NCBI GenBank assembly: GCA_016707285.1
Contig: JADJIA010000006.1
Location: 160,135-224,134 of the forward strand
Direction: 5' to 3'
From: Ignavibacteriales bacterium
GTDB taxonomy: Bacteria > Bacteroidota > Ignavibacteria > Ignavibacteriales > Ignavibacteriaceae
DNA: 64,000 nt
This document shows, piece after piece, positions 36,314-45,488 of this stretch. A model generated the notes under the pieces. The model saw nothing but the letters and a program-made list of their open reading frames with translations. It ran no database searches and was not told the origin of the DNA. Positions within the stretch are counted from its first letter, which is position 1. Every line of letters starts with the position of its first letter. The translations under genes and the position numbers were made by a program.

Positions 36314-37432
36314 TTAATCACCAACTTGCGTCGGGATAGCTTTTAAAATCGCAATTTTACCGTTGTCATAACCAATGAAAATTAAATCCCCGTTGCTTAC
36401 TGCTCCGGTTCTGATTCTGCCATCAAAACTGACGGTTTGAATCGGTTCAAGTTTTGAGACATTCAACAATATCAGCCTTCCGTCAATGACAGGAACAAAG
36501 AGTTTGTTTCCTGAAACACTTAAAGGAAGATTTATCAATCCACCGGTATCAAATTTTGCTTTAATTTCACCGGTTTTAATGCTGATTTTGAAAACCGTTC
36601 CCGCGAGGGTACCCACATATAAATAACCTCCTGCAATCAGGGGTGTGGCTACTGTTTTGCCCGTCTCATGTTCCCAGAATTTATGGCCACTCTCTCCCAC
36701 ATAAATCAGCTGACCACTTTCAAGAGACACAATAAAATTATCACCAATTTTTGTAATTGATAAAACCGGTTCACTAAATTCCGGGATCACTTTTTTTATC
36801 GTTTTCTCTTTTATATCAACAGTCTGAACTTTGCCTGAATAGCTGCCCAAATAGATTTTTCCGTCGATTTGATTCGTTACACAACTCAATTCTTCATCAA
36901 GCGTAACTCTTTTTTGTTCAATCAGCAATGTATCATAAAAAAATATTTCATTTCCGGCAATCACAATAATTTCACTCTCAAATTGATGAAGCGTAGCATC
37001 ACCGGCAACCCCTGCCTCAATCTCCATCTCTTCTTTTCCCGATCTCAAATTATATTTTACGAGATGCAGTTCCGGAAGGAGTTTTTTTCTGTATAAATAA
37101 TACAATTTATCGCCGGCGAATTGAGGTGGGGAAACAATTGAAGTGTTCCGGATGCTTGCGTATCCCACCTCTTCAAAATCTTTGATATCAAATGCATATA
37201 CCCTGCCACTATAATCACCTGCAAAAAGATAACCCCCCTGAATTGACAGACCACCCGGTATCAAACTGCCATAAGTTTCCATCGTTTCCACAACTTGCAA
37301 AGAATCGTATTCCGGTTCCTGAAGTGAACCAACCGGATCCGGATTAAATTCTTTGATGGCTATGGATGAATAACACCCCGATAAGGTAATCATCGAAACT
37401 AAAATGAATAATCTTTGGATTCTTGTTTTCAT
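36314..37432 (-). CDS. PQQ-like beta-propeller lipoprotein
   Basis: 372 residues from the ATG at 37432, which overlaps the stop of the upstream barrel gene by one base (TGATG). A longer start at 37444 is less likely. RLFILVSMITLSGC gives a lipoprotein signal with lipobox LSGC. The mature part has repeats of the form GSLIPGGLSIQGGYLFAGDYSGRVYAFD and GGYLYVGTLAGTVFKI, with about seven blades of the PQQ/quinoprotein type. BamB of the outer-membrane assembly machine has this architecture, and the coupled upstream gene encodes a BamA-like barrel, so a BamB-like partner is possible, though unproven. Confidence 0.7.
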   Translation of the reverse strand: MKTRIQRLFILVSMITLSGCYSSIAIKEFNPDPVGSLQEPEYDSLQVVETMETYGSLIPGGLSIQGGYLFAGDYSGRVYAFDIKDFEEVGYASIRNTSIVSPPQFAGDKLYYLYRKKLLPELHLVKYNLRSGKEEMEIEAGVAGDATLHQFESEIIVIAGNEIFFYDTLLIEQKRVTLDEELSCVTNQIDGKIYLGSYSGKVQTVDIKEKTIKKVIPEFSEPVLSITKIGDNFIVSLESGQLIYVGESGHKFWEHETGKTVATPLIAGGYLYVGTLAGTVFKISIKTGEIKAKFDTGGLINLPLSVSGNKLFVPVIDGRLILLNVSKLEPIQTVSFDGRIRTGAVSNGDLIFIGYDNGKIAILKAIPTQVGD

Positions 37433-40252
37433 CAAAAATCCCATCCAAAAAAGAATTGATAAAAAAGTCCATCTTGAAATCGGGTAAAATTCCCTTCAAT
37501 TTTTTTCCCGATATCATATCTGAAAACCATCAGATTAAAAAGATTAAATCTAAAACCAAATCCAACACTTCCAAGCGTCTCTTTGTAATTTTTATCCCAC
37601 AATGAGCCTGCGTCAAAAAAGAGAGCTCCTCGCAAACCGGAAAAACTTATTCCAAAAAATGGCAGCTGTAGTGCAATCCTGTCGATCAAAGGGAATCGCA
37701 ATTCCACTGAAGTCATCCAAAATTTTTGCCCCCTCAAACCAAATCTCGGGTATCCACGAAGGTCCCAACTCCCCCCTGCGATATATCTTCTCGTTGTGGT
37801 TCCTTCATTCCAATAAAGTGAACCTCTAAAAGCCAGTGAAGTTGTATAAAGCAATCTCTGATAATGTCGATAGTCAACAATCAGACTGTAATAGTTTTCG
37901 TTTCCATAACGGATATCGTGTGTCATTCCAAGTTGAAGCCTGAATCTTGTTCCATCCAACGGTCCCGAGGGTCCCCATAAAGCATTGTCAAAAATATATG
38001 CAACGCTGTTTGAAAGGAGAAGAGATTTTGTGTCATTCCCAAAACCGATGATATCTTTATTTATATTCGCAAGAGAAACCGAAGTCTCAACCCTGTCAAA
38101 TGATGAAAAGGGATATTGTAATAAAAAAATAGGAACCAAAACTTTTTTCGTAATAATATTCATCACTTTCTCTCAGGTCATATCTTCTGCCTCTGTAATT
38201 AAATATTCCATAGCCAAGGTTCGCCCTGTTTTTTGAGATGATGCGAAAAATATCCACATTAAAGTTTTCGAGGAAATCTGATTGGGTCTCCGCTGTATTA
38301 AAAAGCAACATGAAAAATTTGTCGTCTCCCAAAAGATCACTTAACGAAAAAAGTGCCCCACCCCTTGTCCCAAAAACAGGATCGGTTGAAATCTGACTTT
38401 GTGCATAATCAAGGGTGTATTCTTTTTCGTACTTTAACAGTGTCTTTTTTGCTTCTGTGGATAGTAGTGAAAACTCCTTGTTTGTAAACTTGTTTAATTT
38501 ACTATTTACTAACGGAGGAATTTTGATTGAATCCCTCGCTGACAATGAATATCTGTAGATATCAAAACTGAGCTTTTCGATGGAAGTAAAAAAGAGTGTG
38601 TTATTTTTGTAGGCAAAGGGAGTTTCAATCCCCGAATAAAGCGCAGAGACGGGATATGCTGTATCTGCGATCCTCCCGTTTTTAACTTTATAGTTGTAAA
38701 GATTAAAAACTCCATCGTGATCATTTGCAACAATCAGCTCTGTTTTATTCTTTACCAGTTTGGGGTAGGCGAAACCGGAACTTGCAAAAGTAATCTGTTC
38801 AACTGCTAAATCGTTTTTATTCAGTTTAAACAGGTTACTGATATTTTTTGTACCAACTGATGTTCTGTCTGAAACAAAAATTATTTCATCTTCAGTGAAT
38901 CCCTCTGAAGGATACCTGTCATCATAATTGTCATTTGTCAATCGAGTGAGTTTATTTTCGCTCTGATTAAAAGAGTATATATCGGTTGACCCCTTTTTGT
39001 CGATACCACGAAAAAGCAGCTCACCCGTCGAGGTAAATGATGGATCAGAAATTGAGACAATACTGTCAAATCTTACTGAATTTGTCTCTTTTCTGTCTCT
39101 AACATCATAAAAATGGATCACATCACTTCCCCCCGATTTTGTTATAAAAGCGGCAAGTCCATTTGCAGAAACTGAAAGCGATGGTTCAAAAAGGTGAACA
39201 GCCTCATATTTTGAGCCTCTTTCAGCAGTAATCAGGCGGTGGGTAGTGATTGTTTTGGTAAATGTGGAATCCATCTCTGCAGCATAAAGAGATGAGTAAC
39301 CATCCTTGTTTGCAGTATAGACCAAATAATGTTTACCGGCGGAAGAATCGACCCAGATGTTTGGATCAAAATTATACCCCCCCTGAACTATTTTTTTTGC
39401 TTCCAATGCATTTGATGAATGGGTTTGAACAAGTGGAAAATATTTTTTCCTTTCAAATTCTCTCCACTCTGCATCAATTTCATCCACAGGTTTACGGAGA
39501 GTTATTGCGAGTACTTCATCAAAATCTTCCGAAAGGTGGAGGTTCTCAAGTATCTTCGCAATATACCACCTTCCATATTTTTCACTCACAAATTCCATGA
39601 AAGACTGACCAAACTTATACATGATAAAACTGCCATAAAAAGCATCAATGTCCTTCAGACCTGTGAAGTAATTATTCAGCATGGCATCTCGCATAACCAT
39701 ATTTGCCTGTGCATCCGGTTTTGTTGAGTAGAATTCTGCTATCCCCTCGATGAACCATAACGGCGGAAAGTTCCCGGCTGTCCAACGACGATCCCGATAT
39801 ATTCTGGAAATTTTTGTGGTCATGAATACATGAGTAAGTTCATGGTTAATCACATGCCTGAACTGTTCCATCGAACCGAGAAATGGGATTACAACCCTCC
39901 CTTTCATAAATTCAAAAAAACCACCCACTCCTTCAGGAATAAACCCCGGAGAAACATTGGTCTGTTGAAATTGAATGTGGGTGTTATAAAAGATAAGTGG
40001 AATCGGATAGGTGATAACATGGTTAAAATCGATCTTGAGGCGGTCATAGGCACTCTCAGCTATACCGGCACCAATTTCGGCAACCTGCTCCATTTCGGAA
40101 TTGTAATAAATGTCGAAGTGTTTTGTCTTCAGAACCCGCCAGTCAAAATCCTCATATTGAACCTTGTTTCTGCCAAAATAATAATATTGTGCAAAAACCG
40201 TCACCGGCAGCGTTGCAAAACAGATTGTTAACATTAAGATGGCTTTTTTCAA
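37432..40252 (-). pseudogene. Peptidase-MA/TolB-propeller/BamA-like barrel fusion, single-base frameshift
   Basis: Two frames together encode about 939 residues. The start is TTG 40252 (or ATG at 40234), with a signal peptide ending VFAQ. Residues about 30-290 form a peptidase-MA-like domain with NHELTHVF (HExxH) and WFIEGIAEFY. PD40/TolB-type propeller repeats follow (SDPSFTSTGELLFRG, DEIIFVSDRTS), then an outer-membrane barrel with AGGSWDLRGYPRFG (the BamA/D15 Gly-x-Leu-Arg-Gly-Tyr motif) and VELRFPLIDR. The frame breaks in a seven-T run near 38131-38137; six T would restore it. It may be a data error or a recent mutation. The downstream propeller lipoprotein is coupled by a one-base overlap. 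Confidence 0.75.
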
Positions 40253-40325
40253 TAAAAAATTTCCATGACTATATCAATATGATCTTGAACAACTTCCAAA
40301 TGATGGCATTTAACTGGATTCATCC

Positions 40326-42092
40326 TCAGATAATGTGCCTTGTCCTCTGTATATTAAACTCTTCAAAAAAGAGTTGGATTTTTTCAATAACTTCCTCTTC
40401 AGCAGAACATTTAAAACATTCATCAGCAAGCTCTTTCGCCCTGCTATAGCTGAACGATCTTATTGTCCTCTTGATCGAAGGAGCCGCCGCCGGTGATACT
40501 GAAAGTGATTTGATCCCCAAACCGATCAATAATGGAACAGCCAGAGTGTCGGCAGCCATTTCACCACAGATACTGATTTTAATATCAATATCCTTACAGT
40601 CAGTCATTATATATCCAAGAGTGCGGATGATGGCTGGATGAAATTCCTGGTAAAGATCGGCAACAAGATCATTCCCTCTGTCAACCGCCATCATATACTG
40701 GATTAGATCGTTTGTACCGATACTAAAGAAATCAACTTCGAGTGCCAACTGAGATGCAAGAACAGAAGCAGAAGGGACTTCAATCATTATTCCCAACTGA
40801 AAATCAGGAGAAAACCTTTTCCCGTCACGCTTGAGCTCTTCTTTACATATCTCTATTAATTCTTTTGTTTCCCTTATCTCTTTAAGTGTGGAAACCATTG
40901 GGAGCATAAAACTGATGTTTCTGTTAACAGCAGCTCTGAGAATTGCTTTTATCTGCTGTTTAAACAGATCGGTATTGTCGAGAAGAAATCTTATCCCCCT
41001 CAAACCGAGGAAGGGATTTTTCTCTGAAGGATGGAATAATCTTGTTTTGTCTCCTCCGAGGTCAAATGCTCGAATGGTTGCATTATCGGGATAAACTCTT
41101 GCCGAGAGATCAGAATAAATTTTTGTTTGTGTTTCTTCATCGGGGAACTCACCAAGTTCTTCGATTAGTTGTTCAGTCCGGTAGAGCCCAACCCCTGTAG
41201 TTCCGCTTGTCCCAAGTTTTTCGATCTCTCCACTTACATCCACATTTGCCTGAATCTCGATCTCAACTCCATCAAGTGTAACAGATGGAAGATCCATCAG
41301 CTCTTTCATTCCCTCATTTACTTTGTCGAGATGTTCAATCTTGTCCTTAAAAAATTCTACTTGTTCTTCAGTTGGATTAATGAAAACATATCCATAAAAT
41401 CCATCAACAATCAATTCTGTCCCATTTTCAACCATTTCGAGAACTTTTGGAACACCAAGTATCGCAGGGATATTCAGTGATCTTGCAATAATTGCTGCAT
41501 GAGAAGTTAATCCACCATGTTCGGTGATATAGCCCTTAACATCACTTCTTGCAAAAAGAATGGTATCTGCCGGTGTAAGCATTTCGCTGACCACAACAGT
41601 TCCCTCGATTACTTTCCCCGACCATCTCTCTTTTTTTAAATTCCTTATTATTCTGTTTCTGATGTCTTCAATATCGTTGGCTCTCTCTTTCATGTAGGAG
41701 TCCTCGGCATTATACATCACAGTCATTACTTTGTTAAATTCCTCCTTTACGATGCTTTCGGGTTCGCGCTTCTCTGCAATGATCCTGCTTTCAATCATCC
41801 CAATAAGATCTGGATCTTCAAGAATCAAAAGTTGTGCTTCAAAAATGGCAGCTCTTTGCTCCCCCATCTTCTCCTTGGCAACATTAAAAATCTTGTCGAG
41901 TTCCTTTTTTGATCTCTCCAGCGCTTCGTGAAATGCAGAAATGGCTTCATCAACATCATCTATTGTTCCATCTTTAACAACGATCGATTCTTTTGAGTAG
42001 ATATATGCATTGCCGATATAAAGCCCCGGAGCAGCGGGTATCCCCTTTAGCCAGTTGTACGAACTTCTTAGAAGTGACTCATAACCTTTCAT
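40326..42092 (-). CDS. ptsI: PTS enzyme I (phosphoenolpyruvate-protein phosphotransferase)
   Basis: 588 residues, close to the usual 570-580. GGLTSHAAIIARSLNIPAI holds the phosphorylated His; GVGLYRTEQLIEELGEFPDEE and SIGTNDLIQYMMAVDRGND are the PEP-binding blocks, and SICGEMAAD carries the active-site Cys. It takes phosphate from PEP and passes it to HPr. The start overlaps the HPr gene by 4 bp. No EIIA/B/C gene lies in the window, so the pair may serve a regulatory phosphorelay or a distant permease. Confidence 0.95.
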   Translation of the reverse strand: MKGYESLLRSSYNWLKGIPAAPGLYIGNAYIYSKESIVVKDGTIDDVDEAISAFHEALERSKKELDKIFNVAKEKMGEQRAAIFEAQLLILEDPDLIGMIESRIIAEKREPESIVKEEFNKVMTVMYNAEDSYMKERANDIEDIRNRIIRNLKKERWSGKVIEGTVVVSEMLTPADTILFARSDVKGYITEHGGLTSHAAIIARSLNIPAILGVPKVLEMVENGTELIVDGFYGYVFINPTEEQVEFFKDKIEHLDKVNEGMKELMDLPSVTLDGVEIEIQANVDVSGEIEKLGTSGTTGVGLYRTEQLIEELGEFPDEETQTKIYSDLSARVYPDNATIRAFDLGGDKTRLFHPSEKNPFLGLRGIRFLLDNTDLFKQQIKAILRAAVNRNISFMLPMVSTLKEIRETKELIEICKEELKRDGKRFSPDFQLGIMIEVPSASVLASQLALEVDFFSIGTNDLIQYMMAVDRGNDLVADLYQEFHPAIIRTLGYIMTDCKDIDIKISICGEMAADTLAVPLLIGLGIKSLSVSPAAAPSIKRTIRSFSYSRAKELADECFKCSAEEEVIEKIQLFFEEFNIQRTRHII

Positions 42093-42355
42093 AACTCTTC
42101 AAATCCTCTCGCAAAAAAGGTGCATACTTCATCCGACATTTTATCTTCATCTGCCCCCTCAAAATCGAGGTCCAATTCAGAGCCTTGTGCAGCTGCAAGT
42201 GTCATTACACCAATGATGCTTTTCCCATTTATTCTGTATCCATCTTTCGAGATGAAAAACTGCGATTTATATTTTGAAGCTATTTTAACGATCATGGCGG
42301 CAGGTCTTGTATGTAATCCTGCTCTGTTTACTATTTTTACTCTCTTGTTAATCAT
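42089..42355 (-). CDS. ptsH: HPr phosphocarrier protein
   Basis: 88 residues. NRAGLHTRPAAMIV carries the phosphorylated His15 and NGKSIIGVMTLAA the Ser46 region used for HPr-kinase control; no hprK gene lies in the window. It receives phosphate from enzyme I (4-bp overlap downstream). It starts 9 bp after the polyprenyl synthase gene, so PTS and isoprenoid genes form one transcription unit. Confidence 0.95.
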   Translation of the reverse strand: MINKRVKIVNRAGLHTRPAAMIVKIASKYKSQFFISKDGYRINGKSIIGVMTLAAAQGSELDLDFEGADEDKMSDEVCTFFARGFEEL

Positions 42356-42364
42356 TTATAGCAC

Positions 42365-43342
42365 CTATTTCGTCCGGTTAAGCAAGGCATTGGCTAATGA
42401 TATAAACATTTCAATATCCTTTGGATTCTTTAATACTTCCAATTGGTGTAAAGCCTCATTTGTAAGTCTTTCAACCTCAATTCTGGCATCTTCAAGCACT
42501 CCAAGATTGGTATAGAGGTTTTTGAAATATGAAATTTCCTCCGGTTTGGCACCCTTGTTGGTGATTATTCTTTCGAGTGAAGATAAATCATCACCGGTCG
42601 CTTTTTCGAGTGCTTTGAAAAATAAAAATGTCTTTTTCCCTTCGAGTAAATCACCACCAACGGGCTTTCCAAGAGCTGAAGCGTCTGCGGTGATATCAAG
42701 CAGATCATCCTGGACCTGAAATGCAAGTCCAACAAGATATCCATAATTTGAAAGTGCTTCCACTTCGGCGTCACTTCCTCCGCCAAGAATTGCACCAACG
42801 GCACAACACATTCGTGAAAGTGCTGCAGTTTTTTTGCCGATCATCTCGATGTATTCGTTTAACGAAACTTCCCCTCTTATCTCAAAATCTTTGTCGAGGC
42901 TCTGTCCTTCACAAACTTCAATCAAACCCTTTGTAAAATGCTCAACAGCTTTGGCATTCCCTTTCAGGTCCCGTTGCAGATATTCATAAGCAGCAGCCAA
43001 TAACACATCCCCAGTCAGGATTGCAGTACTCAGGTCATATTTAATATGAAGCGTCTGTCTGCCACGCCGTGTGTCGGCATTATCCATAATATCGTCGTGC
43101 ACAAGGGTAAAATTATGAAGCATCTCAACCGCAAGAGATGCATGGATAACATCATCCCATGAACCTCCAACAGCCTTTGCTGAGAACATCACGAGGACAG
43201 GCCTGATCCTCTTCCCCGGACTTTCCATAATGTAACCCGCAGGTTGATATAATGATGCCGGTTCTCTGCCATTCATTACCTGCATTAACAGAGTGTCAAT
43301 TTTTTCTTTGGCTTCGCCGTATAATTTTTTAAAGTCTTCCAT
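42365..43342 (-). CDS. Polyprenyl (trans-isoprenyl) diphosphate synthase
   Basis: 325 residues. LVHDDIMDNADTRRG is the first Asp-rich motif (FARM) and FQVQDDLLDITAD the second (SARM); GKRIRPVLVMFSA and GDVLLAAAYEYL also fit. In the FARM the two Asp are separated by two residues as in most prenyl synthases. Chain length cannot be told reliably; FPP, GGPP or longer are possible, serving quinones, undecaprenyl or carotenoid precursors. It follows fni by 3 bp. Confidence 0.9.
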   Translation of the reverse strand: MEDFKKLYGEAKEKIDTLLMQVMNGREPASLYQPAGYIMESPGKRIRPVLVMFSAKAVGGSWDDVIHASLAVEMLHNFTLVHDDIMDNADTRRGRQTLHIKYDLSTAILTGDVLLAAAYEYLQRDLKGNAKAVEHFTKGLIEVCEGQSLDKDFEIRGEVSLNEYIEMIGKKTAALSRMCCAVGAILGGGSDAEVEALSNYGYLVGLAFQVQDDLLDITADASALGKPVGGDLLEGKKTFLFFKALEKATGDDLSSLERIITNKGAKPEEISYFKNLYTNLGVLEDARIEVERLTNEALHQLEVLKNPKDIEMFISLANALLNRTK

Positions 43343-43345
43343 CTC

Positions 43346-44389
43346 TTAGAACATATCCTGTTTTTTTACAATTTTATCCATCTTTAACTCCTCAATAGTT
43401 TGTGATCCGGTCAAAAACATTACTTTTTTTACTGTTTCAAACCAATCATAAACCATTTTAACAACACCGGGTTCTCCGTTTTCGTGCAATTCCCTTAAAA
43501 TTTTTCTTGCAGAAGCAGTGAGGTCAGCACCCAAAGCCAACGATTTGGCTATATCCATCCCCGAATTTATCCCACCGGAAGCTGTCAGGAGAAAATTGTA
43601 ACTCGCTCTGAGAGCATTTACTTTTCTGATACAGTAAGTTGTGGGCATTCCCCAATCCCAAAAATCGTGTTGGTTGTCACCACCATTTCTTAAAATTTCC
43701 ACTCCAGACCAGGAGGTTCCTCCGGCCCCCGCCACATCAATCATGTCAACCCCCGTCCAGAGTAATTCATCAGCAACCTTTTCATCAATCCCTGAACCCA
43801 CCTCCTTAACGATTATCGGAATGCCAAGTTCTTTTTTAAGTGAGGCAATTGCAGTAAGCAGTCCTTTAAAATTTGTTTCTCCTCCTTTTTGGAAGAGCTC
43901 CTGTGCAGGATTCAGATGCACCGTTAGTGCATTGATATGAGAGTTTGTTATTAGTGCGGAAAGTTTTTTTATGATCCCTGCTTCAACCACCTGTGCAGCT
44001 CCAATATTCCCTATTAACGGAACTTCACCCGAGGCTTCTCTTATAAGATCAAAATGAGAATTAAATCTCTCACTGTCAAGAGCATACCGCTGACTGCCAA
44101 GCCCCAACGGGACATTAAGTTCTTTTGCAACACGAGCAAGTTTCAGATTTATATTAACTGTTTCATCAGTTCCTCCGGTCATACAGGAGATATAAAAAGG
44201 GAGTGCAATTACCTTTCCAAAAAAATTAAAACTGAGATCTATTTCATCAATATTAACTTCAGAAAGGGCGTAATGCAAAAAAGAATAGTGTTCAAATCCG
44301 GTTGTAGTTTCTCTAAAAGCCACAGCATCAGAAGCACACAAGTCGAGGTGTTCTTGCTTTCGTTTTATCAGTTCGTCGTCAGAGGTCAT
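43346..44389 (-). CDS. fni: Isopentenyl-diphosphate delta-isomerase, type II
   Basis: 347 residues. ISCMTGGTDETVNINLKLARVAKEL and PLGLGSQR are the FMN-binding blocks of the type II isomerase; NIGAAQV, HLNPAQELFQKGGETNF, VKEVGSGI, and DVAGAGGTSWSGVE follow in order. FMN- and NADPH-dependent interconversion of IPP and DMAPP. First gene of the fni, polyprenyl synthase, HPr, enzyme I operon. Confidence 0.95.
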   Translation of the reverse strand: MTSDDELIKRKQEHLDLCASDAVAFRETTTGFEHYSFLHYALSEVNIDEIDLSFNFFGKVIALPFYISCMTGGTDETVNINLKLARVAKELNVPLGLGSQRYALDSERFNSHFDLIREASGEVPLIGNIGAAQVVEAGIIKKLSALITNSHINALTVHLNPAQELFQKGGETNFKGLLTAIASLKKELGIPIIVKEVGSGIDEKVADELLWTGVDMIDVAGAGGTSWSGVEILRNGGDNQHDFWDWGMPTTYCIRKVNALRASYNFLLTASGGINSGMDIAKSLALGADLTASARKILRELHENGEPGVVKMVYDWFETVKKVMFLTGSQTIEELKMDKIVKKQDMF

Positions 44390-44459
44390 TCATATCAAAA
44401 ATATTATGGTAGAATTTTCAATATAAACAATTTTTTTGAAAATTTTAGAAGGTTTGAAC

Positions 44460-44616
44460 GGGTTGGAACCAAATTAGACTGTCTAAAGTAAAAAAGATAG
44501 AATCAAGTGCCTTCGTCATCAACCGTCGGAAACTTTTTTCAGTCTAAATAACCATTTCAGGTTAGACTCACAGGCGTCAATTAAGGCTGTCTCTCGCAAC
44601 AGACAGCCTTTTTTAT
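44460..44616 (+). ncRNA. Candidate small RNA between divergent operons
   Basis: No coding frame is credible here, yet a strong plus-strand terminator ends the stretch at 44583-44615. Upstream lie palindromic elements that could fold: TTAGAC-T-GTCTAA at 44474-44486 and the pair AGTCTAA (44541-44547)/TTAGACT (44562-44568). Since fni reads leftward from 44389 and the nos locus rightward from about 44797, neither needs this terminator. A short plus-strand transcript is the simplest reason for it. No known family was recognised and no clear promoter was found, so this is a hypothesis. Confidence 0.35.
44583..44615 (+). terminator. Rho-independent terminator (plus strand)
   Basis: Perfect 10-bp stem AAGGCTGTCT (44583-44592)/AGACAGCCTT (44601-44610), 8-base loop, then a T run to 44614. 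It precedes the nos promoter by about 145 bp and would insulate the nos operon from upstream transcription. Confidence 0.85.
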
Positions 44617-44634
44617 TTGGATTACAGTGCCTCC

Positions 44635-44722
44635 GTGACTTCGTGACTCTGTGACTTCGTGACTCTGTGACTCTGTGACTTCGTGACTCTGTGACTCTGT
44701 GACTTCGTGACTCTGTGACTCC
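44635..44722. repeat. Octamer tandem repeat locus 4 (11 units)
   Basis: Eleven consecutive 8-base units of GTGACTTC or GTGACTCT (last GTGACTCC) fill exactly 88 bp. The cleanest of the octamer loci, 38 bp before the nos promoter. Near-identical units suggest recent expansion and possible copy-number variation. Confidence 0.9.
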
Positions 44723-44759
44723 TTTTCTCCTCTCCCCCTAAAAAAAAATGAAAAAGTAC

Positions 44760-44790
44760 TTGACAATTGATTTTAAATACCATATATTTG
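44760..44790 (+). promoter_or_regulatory. Promoter of the nos operon (Bacteroidota-type)
   Basis: TTGACA at 44760-44765, 17-base spacer, TATATTTG at 44783-44790. The pair fits both the Bacteroidota consensus TTG-N19-TAnnTTTG and a general sigma-70-like promoter. It predicts a start near 44797 and a 5' leader of about 170 bases before the cytochrome gene. No FNR/DNR-type TTGAT-N4-ATCAA box was found. Confidence 0.6.
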
Positions 44791-44956
44791 AATCAGACTT
44801 TTTTATCTGATTTAAGAATGAAAAACAAAATGCCTAAAATAACTCAAAATCGCAATGTCAAAATGGTCAGAATGTTAAAACCTCTGGTTTTGGATATTCC
44901 CCGTTCATTGTCAGGCTTTCATTTGAACATAAATCAGATTTTTTTATCCGAATTAA
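44791..44956 (+). promoter_or_regulatory. nos operon leader with duplicated AATCAGA/TTTTTTAT element
   Basis: A ~25-base element (AATCAGACTTTTTTATCTGA, then TTTAA) at 44791-44815 recurs almost unchanged at 44932-44956. Each copy is an inverted repeat (AATCAGA/TCTGATT; the second imperfect) with a U-rich loop, one at the predicted transcript start and one just before the ribosome site of the cytochrome gene. A 53-codon frame from 44818 ends inside the cytochrome gene and could be a leader peptide, but has a poor ribosome site. Confidence 0.4.
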
Positions 44957-44969
44957 CTCTGGAGGTATC

Positions 44970-45467
44970 ATGTCTTTAAGGACAATTTATTCAACAATTT
45001 TTTCTCTCGCTGTTCTTTCTTTAATTGTATTACCCGGTTGTGGTGGTGATGCAGAGGCACCAAAAAAATCAAACGCTGCTGCCACTTCTTCAGGTGTTGA
45101 AAACACATCGGGGCTATCCGATTTTCAGCTTGAAAATGGAATAGGACCTGTCACTGAAAAACTCACCCTCGGCGAAATTGATCTTGCTAAAGCCTCAAAA
45201 GGTGAAAAAGCATTTAATGAAAAGTGTGCATCATGCCACAAACTTGATGAAAAATATGTAGGTCCCGCTCAAAGGGATGTTCTTACTCGCAGATCACCCG
45301 AATATATTGTGAACATGATTATGAACCCCGATGAAATGGGGAAAAAACACCCTGAAGCTAAAAAAATGCTTGCTGAGTATATGACTCAAATGCCTTATCA
45401 GAATGTAAGCATGCAAGAAGCTCTCGATATCCTTGAATACTTCAGATCAGTAAATCCTAAAAAATAA
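44970..45467 (+). CDS. Cytochrome c lipoprotein of the nos locus
   Basis: 165 residues; GGAGG 5 bp before the ATG. Signal with Cys24 (LPGCGGD) suggests a lipoprotein. After a low-complexity Ala/Ser linker (30-48), a class I mono-haem domain has CASCHK at 86-91 and a probable distal Met141 in TQMPYQ. It lies 21 bp before nosZ and is likely the immediate electron donor to the CuA site of N2O reductase in the periplasm, replacing the absent NosC proteins (inference from position). Confidence 0.88.
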   Translation: MSLRTIYSTIFSLAVLSLIVLPGCGGDAEAPKKSNAAATSSGVENTSGLSDFQLENGIGPVTEKLTLGEIDLAKASKGEKAFNEKCASCHKLDEKYVGPAQRDVLTRRSPEYIVNMIMNPDEMGKKHPEAKKMLAEYMTQMPYQNVSMQEALDILEYFRSVNPKK

Positions 45468-45488
45468 CCATCAATCGAAAGTAACGCG

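Noticed and set aside
44581..44766. 61-residue frame with SQSHEVTE repeats (minus)
   Set aside because: It is only the translation of the 8-bp tandem repeat plus the terminator, without a ribosome site.
44760..44830. FNR/DNR-type box controlling nos
   Set aside because: No TTGAT-N4-ATCAA-like palindrome was found in the promoter area.
44767..44979. 70-residue frame ahead of the cytochrome gene
   Set aside because: Its TTG start lies inside the promoter. A shorter 53-codon version could be a leader peptide, kept only as a hypothesis.
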